Part shown: positions 1 to 4,699 of the stretch, one piece after another
How positions within the stretch are numbered: position 1 is the first letter of the stretch
Layout of the letters: every line of letters begins with the position of its first letter
Assembly (NCBI GenBank): GCA_013815575.1
Contig: JACDFX010000172.1
Coordinates: 1 to 5,393, forward strand
Length of the DNA stretch: 5,393 bases
Origin: Rubrobacter sp.
Lineage (GTDB): Bacteria > Actinomycetota > Rubrobacteria > Rubrobacterales > Rubrobacteraceae
Direction: 5' to 3'
Program-made: the position numbers and the translations under genes
The notes under the pieces: generated by a model
Seen by the model: the letters and a program-made list of their open reading frames with translations, nothing else
The model's database searches: none
What the model was told of the DNA's origin: nothing

Positions 1-225
1 GAGGACGAGGACCCGGCCGACGGGGAGGTGGTCGTGGCGCTCCTGCGGGGCGGGGAGGAGGTTACGGTCAAGAGGATCTTCCGCGAGAGGGGCGAGGCCG
101 GCGAGTTCGTGCGGCTCAGGCCGGAGAACGGTGACCACGAGGACCTCGTCGTGCCCGCGGAGGAGGCGGAGGTGCAGGGAAGGGTGGTCTACGTCGTGCA
201 TCCCCCGCGGGGGAGGCGCCGCTAG
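1..225 (+). CDS. lexA: LexA-like S24 peptidase/repressor, C-terminal part (5' end outside window)
   Basis: Reading frame 1 is open from the first base, so the gene begins left of the window and only the last 74 codons are seen. The sequence follows the C-terminal half of LexA: DGEVVVALL, then EEVTVKRIFRE, then VRLRPEN, then a strand pair ending in VQGRVVYVV. In LexA/UmuD/S24 proteins the Lys of the TVKR strand is the general base of the Ser-Lys dyad that drives self-cleavage; here it is encoded at 70-72. The catalytic Ser, the cleavage site and the N-terminal winged helix would lie upstream and cannot be checked. LexA represses the SOS DNA-damage regulon in the cytoplasm. The PEN...VVP loop and the arginine-rich tail (PPRGRRR) differ from typical LexA, so a LexA paralogue or another S24 phage-type repressor is possible. 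I saw no actinobacterial SOS box (GAAC-N4-GTTC type) in the following intergenic region. Confidence 0.62.
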   Translation, partial: EDEDPADGEVVVALLRGGEEVTVKRIFRERGEAGEFVRLRPENGDHEDLVVPAEEAEVQGRVVYVVHPPRGRRR

Positions 226-230
226 CGGCG
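201..230. repeat. Two adjacent perfect 14-bp palindromes at the end of the lexA-like gene
   Basis: Positions 201-214 (TCCCCCGCGGGGGA) and 217-230 (CGCCGCTAGCGGCG) each equal their own reverse complement and are separated by 2 bases. The stop codon TAG at 223-225 sits in the centre of the second. Each could fold as a 5-bp stem with a 4-base loop. There is no T-run after them, so they are at best an atypical terminator or a protein-binding site. In very GC-rich DNA some such palindromes arise by chance. Confidence 0.4.
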
Positions 231-284
231 GGTGTCTCTGCTCCGTAAAGTAAGATAACGAACAAGCCGGGGTCCCTGATCGGG

Positions 285-290
285 TAAGAT
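285..290 (+). promoter_or_regulatory. Candidate -10 element TAAGAT for the glycosidase-like gene
   Basis: TAAGAT fits the actinobacterial TANNNT -10 pattern. Transcription would begin near 296-298, giving either a leader of about 62 nt before the ATG at 359 or a leaderless start at the GTG 296. A second TAAGAT lies at 251-256. No convincing -35 element is visible at 16-18 bp upstream of either. Confidence 0.3.
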
Positions 291-348
291 CCCTGGTGTT
301 CGCGTGTCAGGGTCGTCCTCTGGGTCGGTTTCTTTGCAAAGAAGGCGC

Positions 349-354
349 AGGAGG
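349..354 (+). promoter_or_regulatory. Ribosome binding site deciding the ATG 359 start
   Basis: AGGAGG is a perfect Shine-Dalgarno core and is followed by a second overlapping AGGAG at 352-356. It stands 4-5 bases before ATG 359. The in-frame GTG at 296 has no such site, so the shorter protein is preferred. Confidence 0.7.
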
Positions 355-358
355 AGTA

Positions 359-1909
359 ATGGCAGGCAACGAGAACCACGGCGGCGTTCTGAACGGCGGG
401 ATCAGTCGCACCCGTTTCCTGAAGCTGGTGGGGCTCGGGGCCGGACTCTCGCTCTTCCCGGGCTCGTTGTTCCCTTCCGGGACCGGCCTGGCGCAGACGG
501 TCGGCGGGCCGACCATCCTCTCCGACGCCAGGTATCCCATCGCCGCGTGGTGGCCGCCCCCGCCGGTGCCGAAGGACCCGAACGATCCCAACGCCGACAA
601 CGTGAGGACCAACGCGTTGTACGCGGAGCTCGCGGGGGCAGGCTTCAACGCCGTCCTCGGGGGCAACGGGGGTGCAAACGACCGGGCGAATGGGCTGGCC
701 CTCGAAGCCTGCGCGAGGAACGAACTCCGGCTCGTGCTCGCGGATCAGGCGCTCCGCAATGCCATAGACGGCACGGCCGTCGCCCCGGCCGCCCGGACCG
801 AGGGCCAGGAAGAGCCGCAGAGCGCCCTGCAGGCCCTCACCGAGCAGGACTCTCCCCAGGACCTCCAGGCGCAAGCGGCGGCGGACCCCGAGGCGGTGAG
901 CCAGAGGATTCGGGAGCTCTACGCCCTGTTCGGAAACGAACCTGCCCTGGCCGGTCTTCTCCTGTACGATGAGCCGCACCGGAGCTTGTTCGGGATCCTG
1001 CGCCACGCGAAAGAGCAGGTCGAGCAGCAGATCGGGCAGCAGCCCGGCGAAGATCTGCCCTACGTAAACGTCTGGCCCTCCCACGCTTCCCCGCAGAACG
1101 CGCTCGGCGCCGAGAGCTACACGGATTACCTCCAGAAGTACATGGACGAGGTGCGGTACCCGAGCGCGGTCGCCCCGCCGGTGTTGAGCTTCGACCATTA
1201 CCCGCTCCTGGCCGACGAGCGGACGACGGTGGATTTCTTCTACAACCACGCCGTTATCCGAAACTTCTCCCGGCGGTTCCGCGTCCCCTCCTGGGGGTTC
1301 GTGCAGAGCGTGGGGTTCGACGGGAGGAGCGTCGGGCTCGGGGTGCGCCGCAGGCCGGACGAGGCCGAGATCTTCTGGCAGATCAACGTCGCCCTGGCCT
1401 ACGGGGTGAAGGGCATCCAGTACTTCACCTACTGGACCCCGGAAGACAACGCGGTGAAGTTCGGGGACGCCCTGATCACGCGCACAGGAACCCGCACCGC
1501 GCTCTACAACTACGCCACCCGAGCCAACGACTACCTGGCGGCGGTCGGCGGGCAACTCCTGCCGCTGGTCTCCGAGGCCGTGGTCCATTTCGGCGAGCAA
1601 CGCCTGCCGCGCGGGACGATCGCCTTCAGGCCCGACGCCTTCGTCCGGGCGATGTCCGGCAGCCCCGCCATCTTGAGCCGTTTCCGAAACCCCACCACGA
1701 ACCAGCGCTACCTGCTCGTCACGAACCGCTCGCCCAACGCGGGCGCGCAGACCCGACTGACCATCTCCGACCTCGTCCAGGGGGTCGAGGAGTTCGACCC
1801 TGTGACGGGCGCGTACACCGCGGTGCCGATTCGGGCCACCCAGCCCCGGTACCTCTACGTGAGGGTCCCGCCCGGCCGCGCCCGGCTCTACCGGCTGCGC
1901 ACCGCCTAG
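359..1909 (+). CDS. Secreted TIM-barrel glycoside-hydrolase-like protein
   Basis: This 516-residue protein starts at ATG 359 behind a strong Shine-Dalgarno site. Residues 1-45 form a signal peptide: a Tat-like motif SRTRFLK (16-22), a hydrophobic stretch (about 23-38) and a likely cleavage after GLA (43-45). The mature part looks like a clan-A-type (beta/alpha)8 glycosidase: a GFNAVLGG strand, GLLLYDEP with D204/E205 as candidate catalytic acids, FDHYP (278-282), and FWQ (339-341) leading into GVKGIQYFTYW (349-359), a typical late barrel strand. A Q/E/A-rich linker at about 139-178 interrupts the early barrel. From about residue 440 a small C-terminal beta domain follows (YLLVTN at 451-456, then FDPVTG). 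I infer an exported polysaccharide- or glycoside-active enzyme of unknown substrate. I cannot assign a GH family, and a non-catalytic carbohydrate binder is possible. The gene appears monocistronic: it has its own leader and a hairpin follows the stop. Confidence 0.7.
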   Translation: MAGNENHGGVLNGGISRTRFLKLVGLGAGLSLFPGSLFPSGTGLAQTVGGPTILSDARYPIAAWWPPPPVPKDPNDPNADNVRTNALYAELAGAGFNAVLGGNGGANDRANGLALEACARNELRLVLADQALRNAIDGTAVAPAARTEGQEEPQSALQALTEQDSPQDLQAQAAADPEAVSQRIRELYALFGNEPALAGLLLYDEPHRSLFGILRHAKEQVEQQIGQQPGEDLPYVNVWPSHASPQNALGAESYTDYLQKYMDEVRYPSAVAPPVLSFDHYPLLADERTTVDFFYNHAVIRNFSRRFRVPSWGFVQSVGFDGRSVGLGVRRRPDEAEIFWQINVALAYGVKGIQYFTYWTPEDNAVKFGDALITRTGTRTALYNYATRANDYLAAVGGQLLPLVSEAVVHFGEQRLPRGTIAFRPDAFVRAMSGSPAILSRFRNPTTNQRYLLVTNRSPNAGAQTRLTISDLVQGVEEFDPVTGAYTAVPIRATQPRYLYVRVPPGRARLYRLRTA

Positions 1910-1922
1910 GGGGCGTCCGGCC

Positions 1923-1944
1923 CGCGGCCCCACCGAAGGCCGCG
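1923..1944 (+). terminator. GC-rich hairpin after the glycosidase-like gene
   Basis: CGCGGCC (1923-1929) and GGCCGCG (1938-1944) form a perfect 7-bp all-GC stem with an 8-base loop, 13 bases after the stop codon. Only TTCC follows instead of a U-tract, so termination would be of the U-poor type proposed for high-GC actinobacteria, or the hairpin may simply protect the 3' end. Confidence 0.45.
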
Positions 1945-1963
1945 TTCCACGGAAGATGGCGGG

Positions 1964-2107
1964 CTACGCGCGGCCCCGCGGATTCGGCTTGCGCAGGATC
2001 TCGGAGACGTAGAACCCGTGATCGACTACGGCCGCGGCGGGAGCCGTCGAACGCGCGGAAAACTCGCCTTTGAGCGGGCGAAACCGACCCCGGATCGGAC
2101 GAACCAA
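1964..2107 (-). CDS. Possible small ORF or gene remnant, 47 codons, unknown
   Basis: On the minus strand an open frame runs from a TTG at 2107 to TAG at 1964-1966 and encodes 47 residues. Its C-terminal half (VVDHGFYVSEILRKPNPRG) has a balanced, protein-like composition. Of the 21 codons before the stop, 18 end in G or C, as in the real genes here. The overlapping minus-strand frames give the Arg/Pro/Ser-rich sequence typical of shadow translation. The frame stays open upstream of the TTG, so an intact start is uncertain, and no Shine-Dalgarno sequence precedes the TTG. It would converge with the glycosidase-like gene and diverge from the ABC operon. I do not recognise a family. It could be a small gene, the tail of a decayed one, or chance. 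Confidence 0.25.
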   Translation of the reverse strand: MVRPIRGRFRPLKGEFSARSTAPAAAVVDHGFYVSEILRKPNPRGRA

Positions 2108-2133
2108 TTGATGGGATAGCGGGGTCCGGCAAG

Positions 2134-2139
2134 TAGAAT
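2134..2139 (+). promoter_or_regulatory. Candidate -10 element (TAGAAT) for the ABC exporter operon
   Basis: TAGAAT matches the vegetative -10 consensus at five of six bases, in a locally AT-richer spot. TTGATG at 2108-2113 would be the best -35, but the 20-bp spacer is long. The implied transcript would start near 2146 and leave a leader of about 50 nt before the TTG start at 2196. Confidence 0.3.
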
Positions 2140-2140
2140 T

Positions 2141-2158
2141 ACGTGGAAGGAAACACGT
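2141..2158. promoter_or_regulatory. Inverted repeat in the ABC operon leader (possible operator)
   Basis: ACGTG (2141-2145) and CACGT (2154-2158) are a perfect inverted repeat around an 8-base A/G-rich centre. They directly follow the candidate -10 and overlap the expected transcription start, a common place for an operator of a drug-exporter regulator. The arms are short, so chance is possible. Confidence 0.25.
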
Positions 2159-2195
2159 CGAAACACCGGCAAAAAAGCGGGGAGGCGGTAGGGGT

Positions 2196-3188
2196 TTGGA
2201 CGCACGAGGGACATCCGCTGGTGGGGCCGCGATCCGGGCCGAGGGGCTCGTCCGGCGGTTTGGGGAGAACGCGGCGGTGGACGGGGTGGACCTCTGCGTG
2301 GAGCCGGGTGAGATCTACGGTTTTCTAGGCCCCAACGGGGCCGGTAAGACGACGACGGTCAGGATGCTCGTGACGTTGCTCTCTCCCACTTCCGGGCGGG
2401 CGACGGTGGCGGGCCGCGACGTCGTCACCGAGCCGCACGAGGTACGGTTGCGCATAGGAGTCGCGTTGCAGGAGGCTGCGCTCGACGCCCAGCAGACGGG
2501 GGCCGAGATCCTACGCCTCCAGGGCCGCCTCTACGGCCTGACCGCCGGCGAGACGAAGCGCCGCCTCTCGGAGCTTGGTGAGCTTATCGACCTCGGCGAC
2601 GCCCTCGACCGGCGCGTTCGGGGCTACTCCGGCGGCATGCGTCGCCGCCTGGACCTCGCCGCCGCCCTCGTCCACAACCCGGACGTGCTCTTCCTCGACG
2701 AGCCGACCACCGGCCTCGACCCCGTCAGCCGCCAGAAGGTCTGGGAGGAGGTCCGCCGCCTCAACGACGAGCTCGGCGTCACCATCTTCCTGACGACCCA
2801 GTACCTCGAAGAGGCCGACCGCCTCGCCGACCGGGTCGGCATCATCGACGCCGGCCGCATCGCCGCCGAGGGCACGCCAGAGGACCTGAAACGATCCGTC
2901 GGCCAGGACCTCGTCGTCGCCAGCACCCGCGGCGAGGCAAACGGCGCGGTCGAGAGGCTGCGCGGCCTGGAGGCCGTCGAGAAGGTGGACGTCCGCGGCG
3001 AGGAGCTGACCATCGCCACCCCAGACGGCCCGCGCGTCGTCGGGAAGGTCGCCGTCGCGCTTGAAGAGTCGGGCGTTACCGTAGAGAGGCTCACGCTGCG
3101 CACCCCGACCCTCGACGACGTCTTTCTGGAGGTAACCGGCAACCGGCTGAACGACGGCGGGGATGACAGCGAGGAGGACGGACGATGA
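2196..3188 (+). CDS. ABC-2 exporter ATP-binding protein, DrrA/multidrug type
   Basis: This 330-residue protein is the cytoplasmic ATPase of an ABC exporter of the daunorubicin-resistance (DrrA) type. The motifs are complete: Walker A GPNGAGKTT (45-53), Q-loop Gln92, signature YSGGM (144-148), Walker B VLFLDEP (164-170, catalytic E169) and D-loop GLD. The switch position reads LTTQYLEEAD with Gln202 where most ABC ATPases have His; Gln here is seen in DrrA-like proteins. After about residue 225 comes the C-terminal extension usual in this family, ending with TPTLDDVFLEVTG. The start is TTG 2196: GGGGAGG (2179-2185) lies 10 bases upstream and no other in-frame start precedes the conserved core. 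The stop overlaps the permease start (ATGA). Family knowledge supports export of a hydrophobic compound such as a drug, lipid or secondary metabolite; the substrate cannot be read from the sequence. Confidence 0.92.
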   Translation: MDARGTSAGGAAIRAEGLVRRFGENAAVDGVDLCVEPGEIYGFLGPNGAGKTTTVRMLVTLLSPTSGRATVAGRDVVTEPHEVRLRIGVALQEAALDAQQTGAEILRLQGRLYGLTAGETKRRLSELGELIDLGDALDRRVRGYSGGMRRRLDLAAALVHNPDVLFLDEPTTGLDPVSRQKVWEEVRRLNDELGVTIFLTTQYLEEADRLADRVGIIDAGRIAAEGTPEDLKRSVGQDLVVASTRGEANGAVERLRGLEAVEKVDVRGEELTIATPDGPRVVGKVAVALEESGVTVERLTLRTPTLDDVFLEVTGNRLNDGGDDSEEDGR

Positions 3189-3994
3189 CCAAAGTGGGCA
3201 TCAACCTTGGGGAGAAGCGCATAGGGGCCCGTCCGGCGGGTTTCTGGCGGGACCTGATGAGCGTCGCGGGAAGGGCTTTGCGGGCCGTGCCGCGCGAGCC
3301 GGAGGCGCTCGTACCGGCCCTGATCGTCCCGATCTTCTTCTTCGCCGTGAACGTCGGGTCGCTGTCGGATATCTCCTCCTTCGCCGGCGTAGAGGACTTC
3401 GAAGCCTTCCAACTGCCCGTCGCCATCGTCTTCGCCGTCACCGGCATCTCGCGGGCCTCGGCGCTCGTCACGGACATCCAGTCCGGCTACTTCGACCGGC
3501 TGCTCGTCTCGCCCGTGAGCCGCTACAGTCTGCTACTCGGCCTGATGGTCGCCGACCTCGTGCTTGTCATCGCGCTCTGCTTGCCCGTCCTCGCCCTCGG
3601 CTTCATCCTCGGCGTCGGCTTCGCCACCGGACCTTTAGGCGTGTTCGCGTTCCTGCTCCTCAGCGGCCTCTGGGGGCTCGCGTTCACGGGCTTCCCTTAC
3701 GCCATCGCGCTCCGCACCGGCAACCCGGCTGCGGTCAACTCATCCTTCATCTTGTTCTTCCCTTTCGCGTTTTTGACCACGGCCTTCCTGCCCCAGGAGG
3801 CGCTCACCGGCTGGCTCGCCACCGTCGCGGACTATAATCCGGTGACGTATCTCTTGGCTGGGCTCCGGGCCCTGATCTCCTCCGGCTGGGTCCTCGCCGA
3901 CCTGCTCCCCGCCATCGGCGCCGTCGCCCTCGTCGGCCTTGTCTCGTTCTACCTCGCCTTCAGCGCCCTGCGCGCCCGCGTCCGAAGCTCGTAG
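3185..3994 (+). CDS. ABC-2 family transporter permease, DrrB type
   Basis: This 269-residue integral membrane protein is the partner of the upstream ATPase. The ATG overlaps the ATPase stop by 4 bases (ATGA), and GAGGAGG just upstream lies inside the ATPase gene, so the two are translationally coupled and probably made 1:1. A cytoplasmic N-terminus (about 1-40) is followed by about six hydrophobic segments near residues 41-60, 76-95, 115-143, 150-175, 184-203 and 235-260. The family signatures are present: GYFDRLLVSPVSR (101-113) after the second segment, and FLTTAFLPQEAL (196-207) then DYNPVTYLLAGLR (216-228) near the end, typical of ABC2_membrane proteins. Length and topology are normal for DrrB-like half-permeases, which form a dimer with two ATPase subunits. 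The next gene lies 62 bases downstream with its own start signals, so the operon probably contains only these two genes. No clear terminator follows. Confidence 0.9.
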   Translation: MTKVGINLGEKRIGARPAGFWRDLMSVAGRALRAVPREPEALVPALIVPIFFFAVNVGSLSDISSFAGVEDFEAFQLPVAIVFAVTGISRASALVTDIQSGYFDRLLVSPVSRYSLLLGLMVADLVLVIALCLPVLALGFILGVGFATGPLGVFAFLLLSGLWGLAFTGFPYAIALRTGNPAAVNSSFILFFPFAFLTTAFLPQEALTGWLATVADYNPVTYLLAGLRALISSGWVLADLLPAIGAVALVGLVSFYLAFSALRARVRSS

Positions 3995-4044
3995 GAGCCC
4001 CCACCCACGAGAATTTGCTTACCCCTCGTATACCGAATCGCCGG

Positions 4045-4050
4045 TAAGAT
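4045..4050 (+). promoter_or_regulatory. -10 element TAAGAT for a leaderless HNH mRNA
   Basis: TAAGAT ends 6 bases before the GTG start at 4057, exactly where the -10 box must lie if transcription begins at the first base of that start codon. No purine-rich ribosome binding site stands between them. No clear -35 is seen (TTGCTT at 4015-4020 is too far away, with a 24-bp spacer). Confidence 0.45.
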
Positions 4051-4056
4051 ATTTGG

Positions 4057-4458
4057 GTGAACAGCACTAACGGCGTGAGGGGCGGAGAGTGCGAGCTGTG
4101 CGGCCGGCCGGTGGAGCGGCTGACGCGCCACCACCTCGTACCCAGGACGCGCCACAAGAACAAACGGAACAAAAAGACCTTCGACCGGCAGGAGATCCAC
4201 CGCACCGTCGGCCTCTGCCCACCCTGTCACAGGCACATTCATACGGTCCTGGACAACAAAGAGCTCGAGCGCGACTACAACACGCTCGAAGCCTTGAAGT
4301 CCCACCCGGACGTCGAGAAGTTCGTCGTCTGGATCGGCAAGAAGCCCCACGGCACGACCACGGCGGGCCTCCGCCGTGACCCTCGCCGAGAAGGGAGCAG
4401 TCCGACATGGAGCGCACATCCGACATGGGGTCCCGGCCAAGACGCGAACTTTTCGTGA
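4057..4458 (+). CDS. Small HNH-nuclease-family protein
   Basis: This 133-residue protein has the zinc-supported HNH layout: CELC (12-15), RHHLVP (24-29), then LCPPCHRHIH (53-62). Cysteines 12, 15, 54 and 57 are the likely structural zinc ligands. His25/His26 and His58/His62 are the candidate metal- and DNA-site histidines. The Asn usually found in the middle of the HNH motif is not evident; the aligned stretch is IHRTVGLC. After the motif a conserved-looking helix segment (DNKELERDYNTLEALKSHP) and FVVWIGKKP (89-97) complete the domain. Residues about 98-133 are a Gly/Pro/Trp-rich tail that looks added on. The start is GTG 4057 without a Shine-Dalgarno sequence; a -10 box just upstream suggests leaderless translation. 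HNH proteins are metal-dependent DNA endonucleases, often in restriction, repair or mobile elements. No partner gene here indicates a role, and catalytic activity is uncertain. Confidence 0.75.
   Translation: MNSTNGVRGGECELCGRPVERLTRHHLVPRTRHKNKRNKKTFDRQEIHRTVGLCPPCHRHIHTVLDNKELERDYNTLEALKSHPDVEKFVVWIGKKPHGTTTAGLRRDPRREGSSPTWSAHPTWGPGQDANFS
4401..4428 (+). repeat. 10-bp direct repeat in the 3' end of the HNH gene
   Basis: TCCGACATGG occurs at 4401-4410 and again at 4419-4428, an 18-base period that keeps frame and yields PTW twice in the protein tail. It may be a small tandem duplication in the poorly conserved extension. Confidence 0.5.
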
Positions 4459-4620
4459 CGCTGTTTGGCCGACCGCCCATCCTGAACCCGAACCTTCGGT
4501 AGCCCAAAGACCCGGACTTTATCGGCAGCCGACCCCTGAGAATCGCGCCGATCATGCCCTCCGGGCCTTCGCCCGAACACCGCCGCGTGTGACATCTTTT
4601 ACCCGAAGCGCCGACGGGAG

Positions 4621-4645
4621 GTTTCGGGCGACGTGAATGTGGTAC
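4621..4645 (+). promoter_or_regulatory. Candidate SigB/SigF-type stress promoter for the phasin-like gene
   Basis: GTTT at 4621-4624 and TGGTAC at 4640-4645 are separated by 15 bases. Known actinobacterial SigB/SigF promoters follow GNNT-N14-16-GGGTAC; the -10 part matches five of six bases. Transcription would begin near 4652, giving a leader of about 48 nt. This is by eye; a vegetative -10 in the adjacent TACATATATG stretch is an alternative. Confidence 0.4.
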
Positions 4646-4686
4646 ATATATGCACTAGGAACATAGAAGAAGCGATCTATCCTAAC

Positions 4687-4692
4687 GGAGGT
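4687..4692 (+). promoter_or_regulatory. Ribosome binding site of the phasin-like gene
   Basis: GGAGGT is a perfect anti-16S match placed 7 bases before ATG 4700. It fixes the start of the gene and implies efficient translation, as expected for an abundant structural protein. Confidence 0.8.
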
Positions 4693-4699
4693 AAGACTG

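Larger units (their letters stand above)
4459..4699. other. Intergenic region with short palindromes, no gene seen
   Basis: These 241 bases between the HNH gene and the phasin-like gene hold no convincing ORF on either strand. Visible structures are TCGGC-A-GCCGA (4522-4532), ATCG-CGC-CGAT (4542-4552), a CGGGC-CTTC-GCCCG hairpin (4562-4575) and a CCCGAA/TTCGGG pair (4602-4607 with 4623-4628). The last 80 bases are AT-richer and carry the promoter and ribosome binding site of the next gene. No clear terminator for the HNH gene is present. Confidence 0.5.

Noticed and set aside
226..358. SOS box near the lexA-like gene
   Set aside because: GAAC occurs at 259-262 but no GTTC follows at the required 4-base spacing; no palindromic LexA site found in the gap.
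304..972. Second + frame of 222 codons inside the glycosidase-like gene
   Set aside because: Extreme Arg/Gly/Pro content and no start signals; it is a frame-shifted reading of the real gene.
116..1933. Long minus-strand open frame (605 codons) opposite the glycosidase-like gene, longer than the gene itself
   Set aside because: It is a shadow of biased codon use. The translation is Arg/Gly/Pro/Val-rich without domain motifs, it spans two unrelated + strand genes and the gap between them, and the + strand has a signal peptide, a strong ribosome binding site and conserved barrel motifs.
2624..3412. Minus-strand frame of 262 codons across the ABC gene junction
   Set aside because: It covers both ABC genes, has Ser/Arg-rich shadow composition, and the + frames carry every expected ABC motif.
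4015..4050. TTGCTT at 4015-4020 as a -35 element for the HNH promoter
   Set aside because: The spacer to TAAGAT is 24 bases, outside the 16-19 usable range.
3949..4440. Minus-strand frame of 163 codons opposite the HNH gene and the permease end
   Set aside because: No recognisable motif; the + strand HNH gene has paired CxxC and HH/CHxxxH motifs in the same DNA.
4488..4499. CCGAA-CC-TTCGG as a terminator for the HNH gene
   Set aside because: The loop would be 2 bases (or a 4-bp stem with 4-base loop), too weak, with no U-tract after it.
4376..4636. + frame of 86 codons overlapping the HNH gene end and the following gap
   Set aside because: No ribosome binding site, erratic composition rich in Arg/Pro/Thr, and it runs into the promoter region of the next gene.
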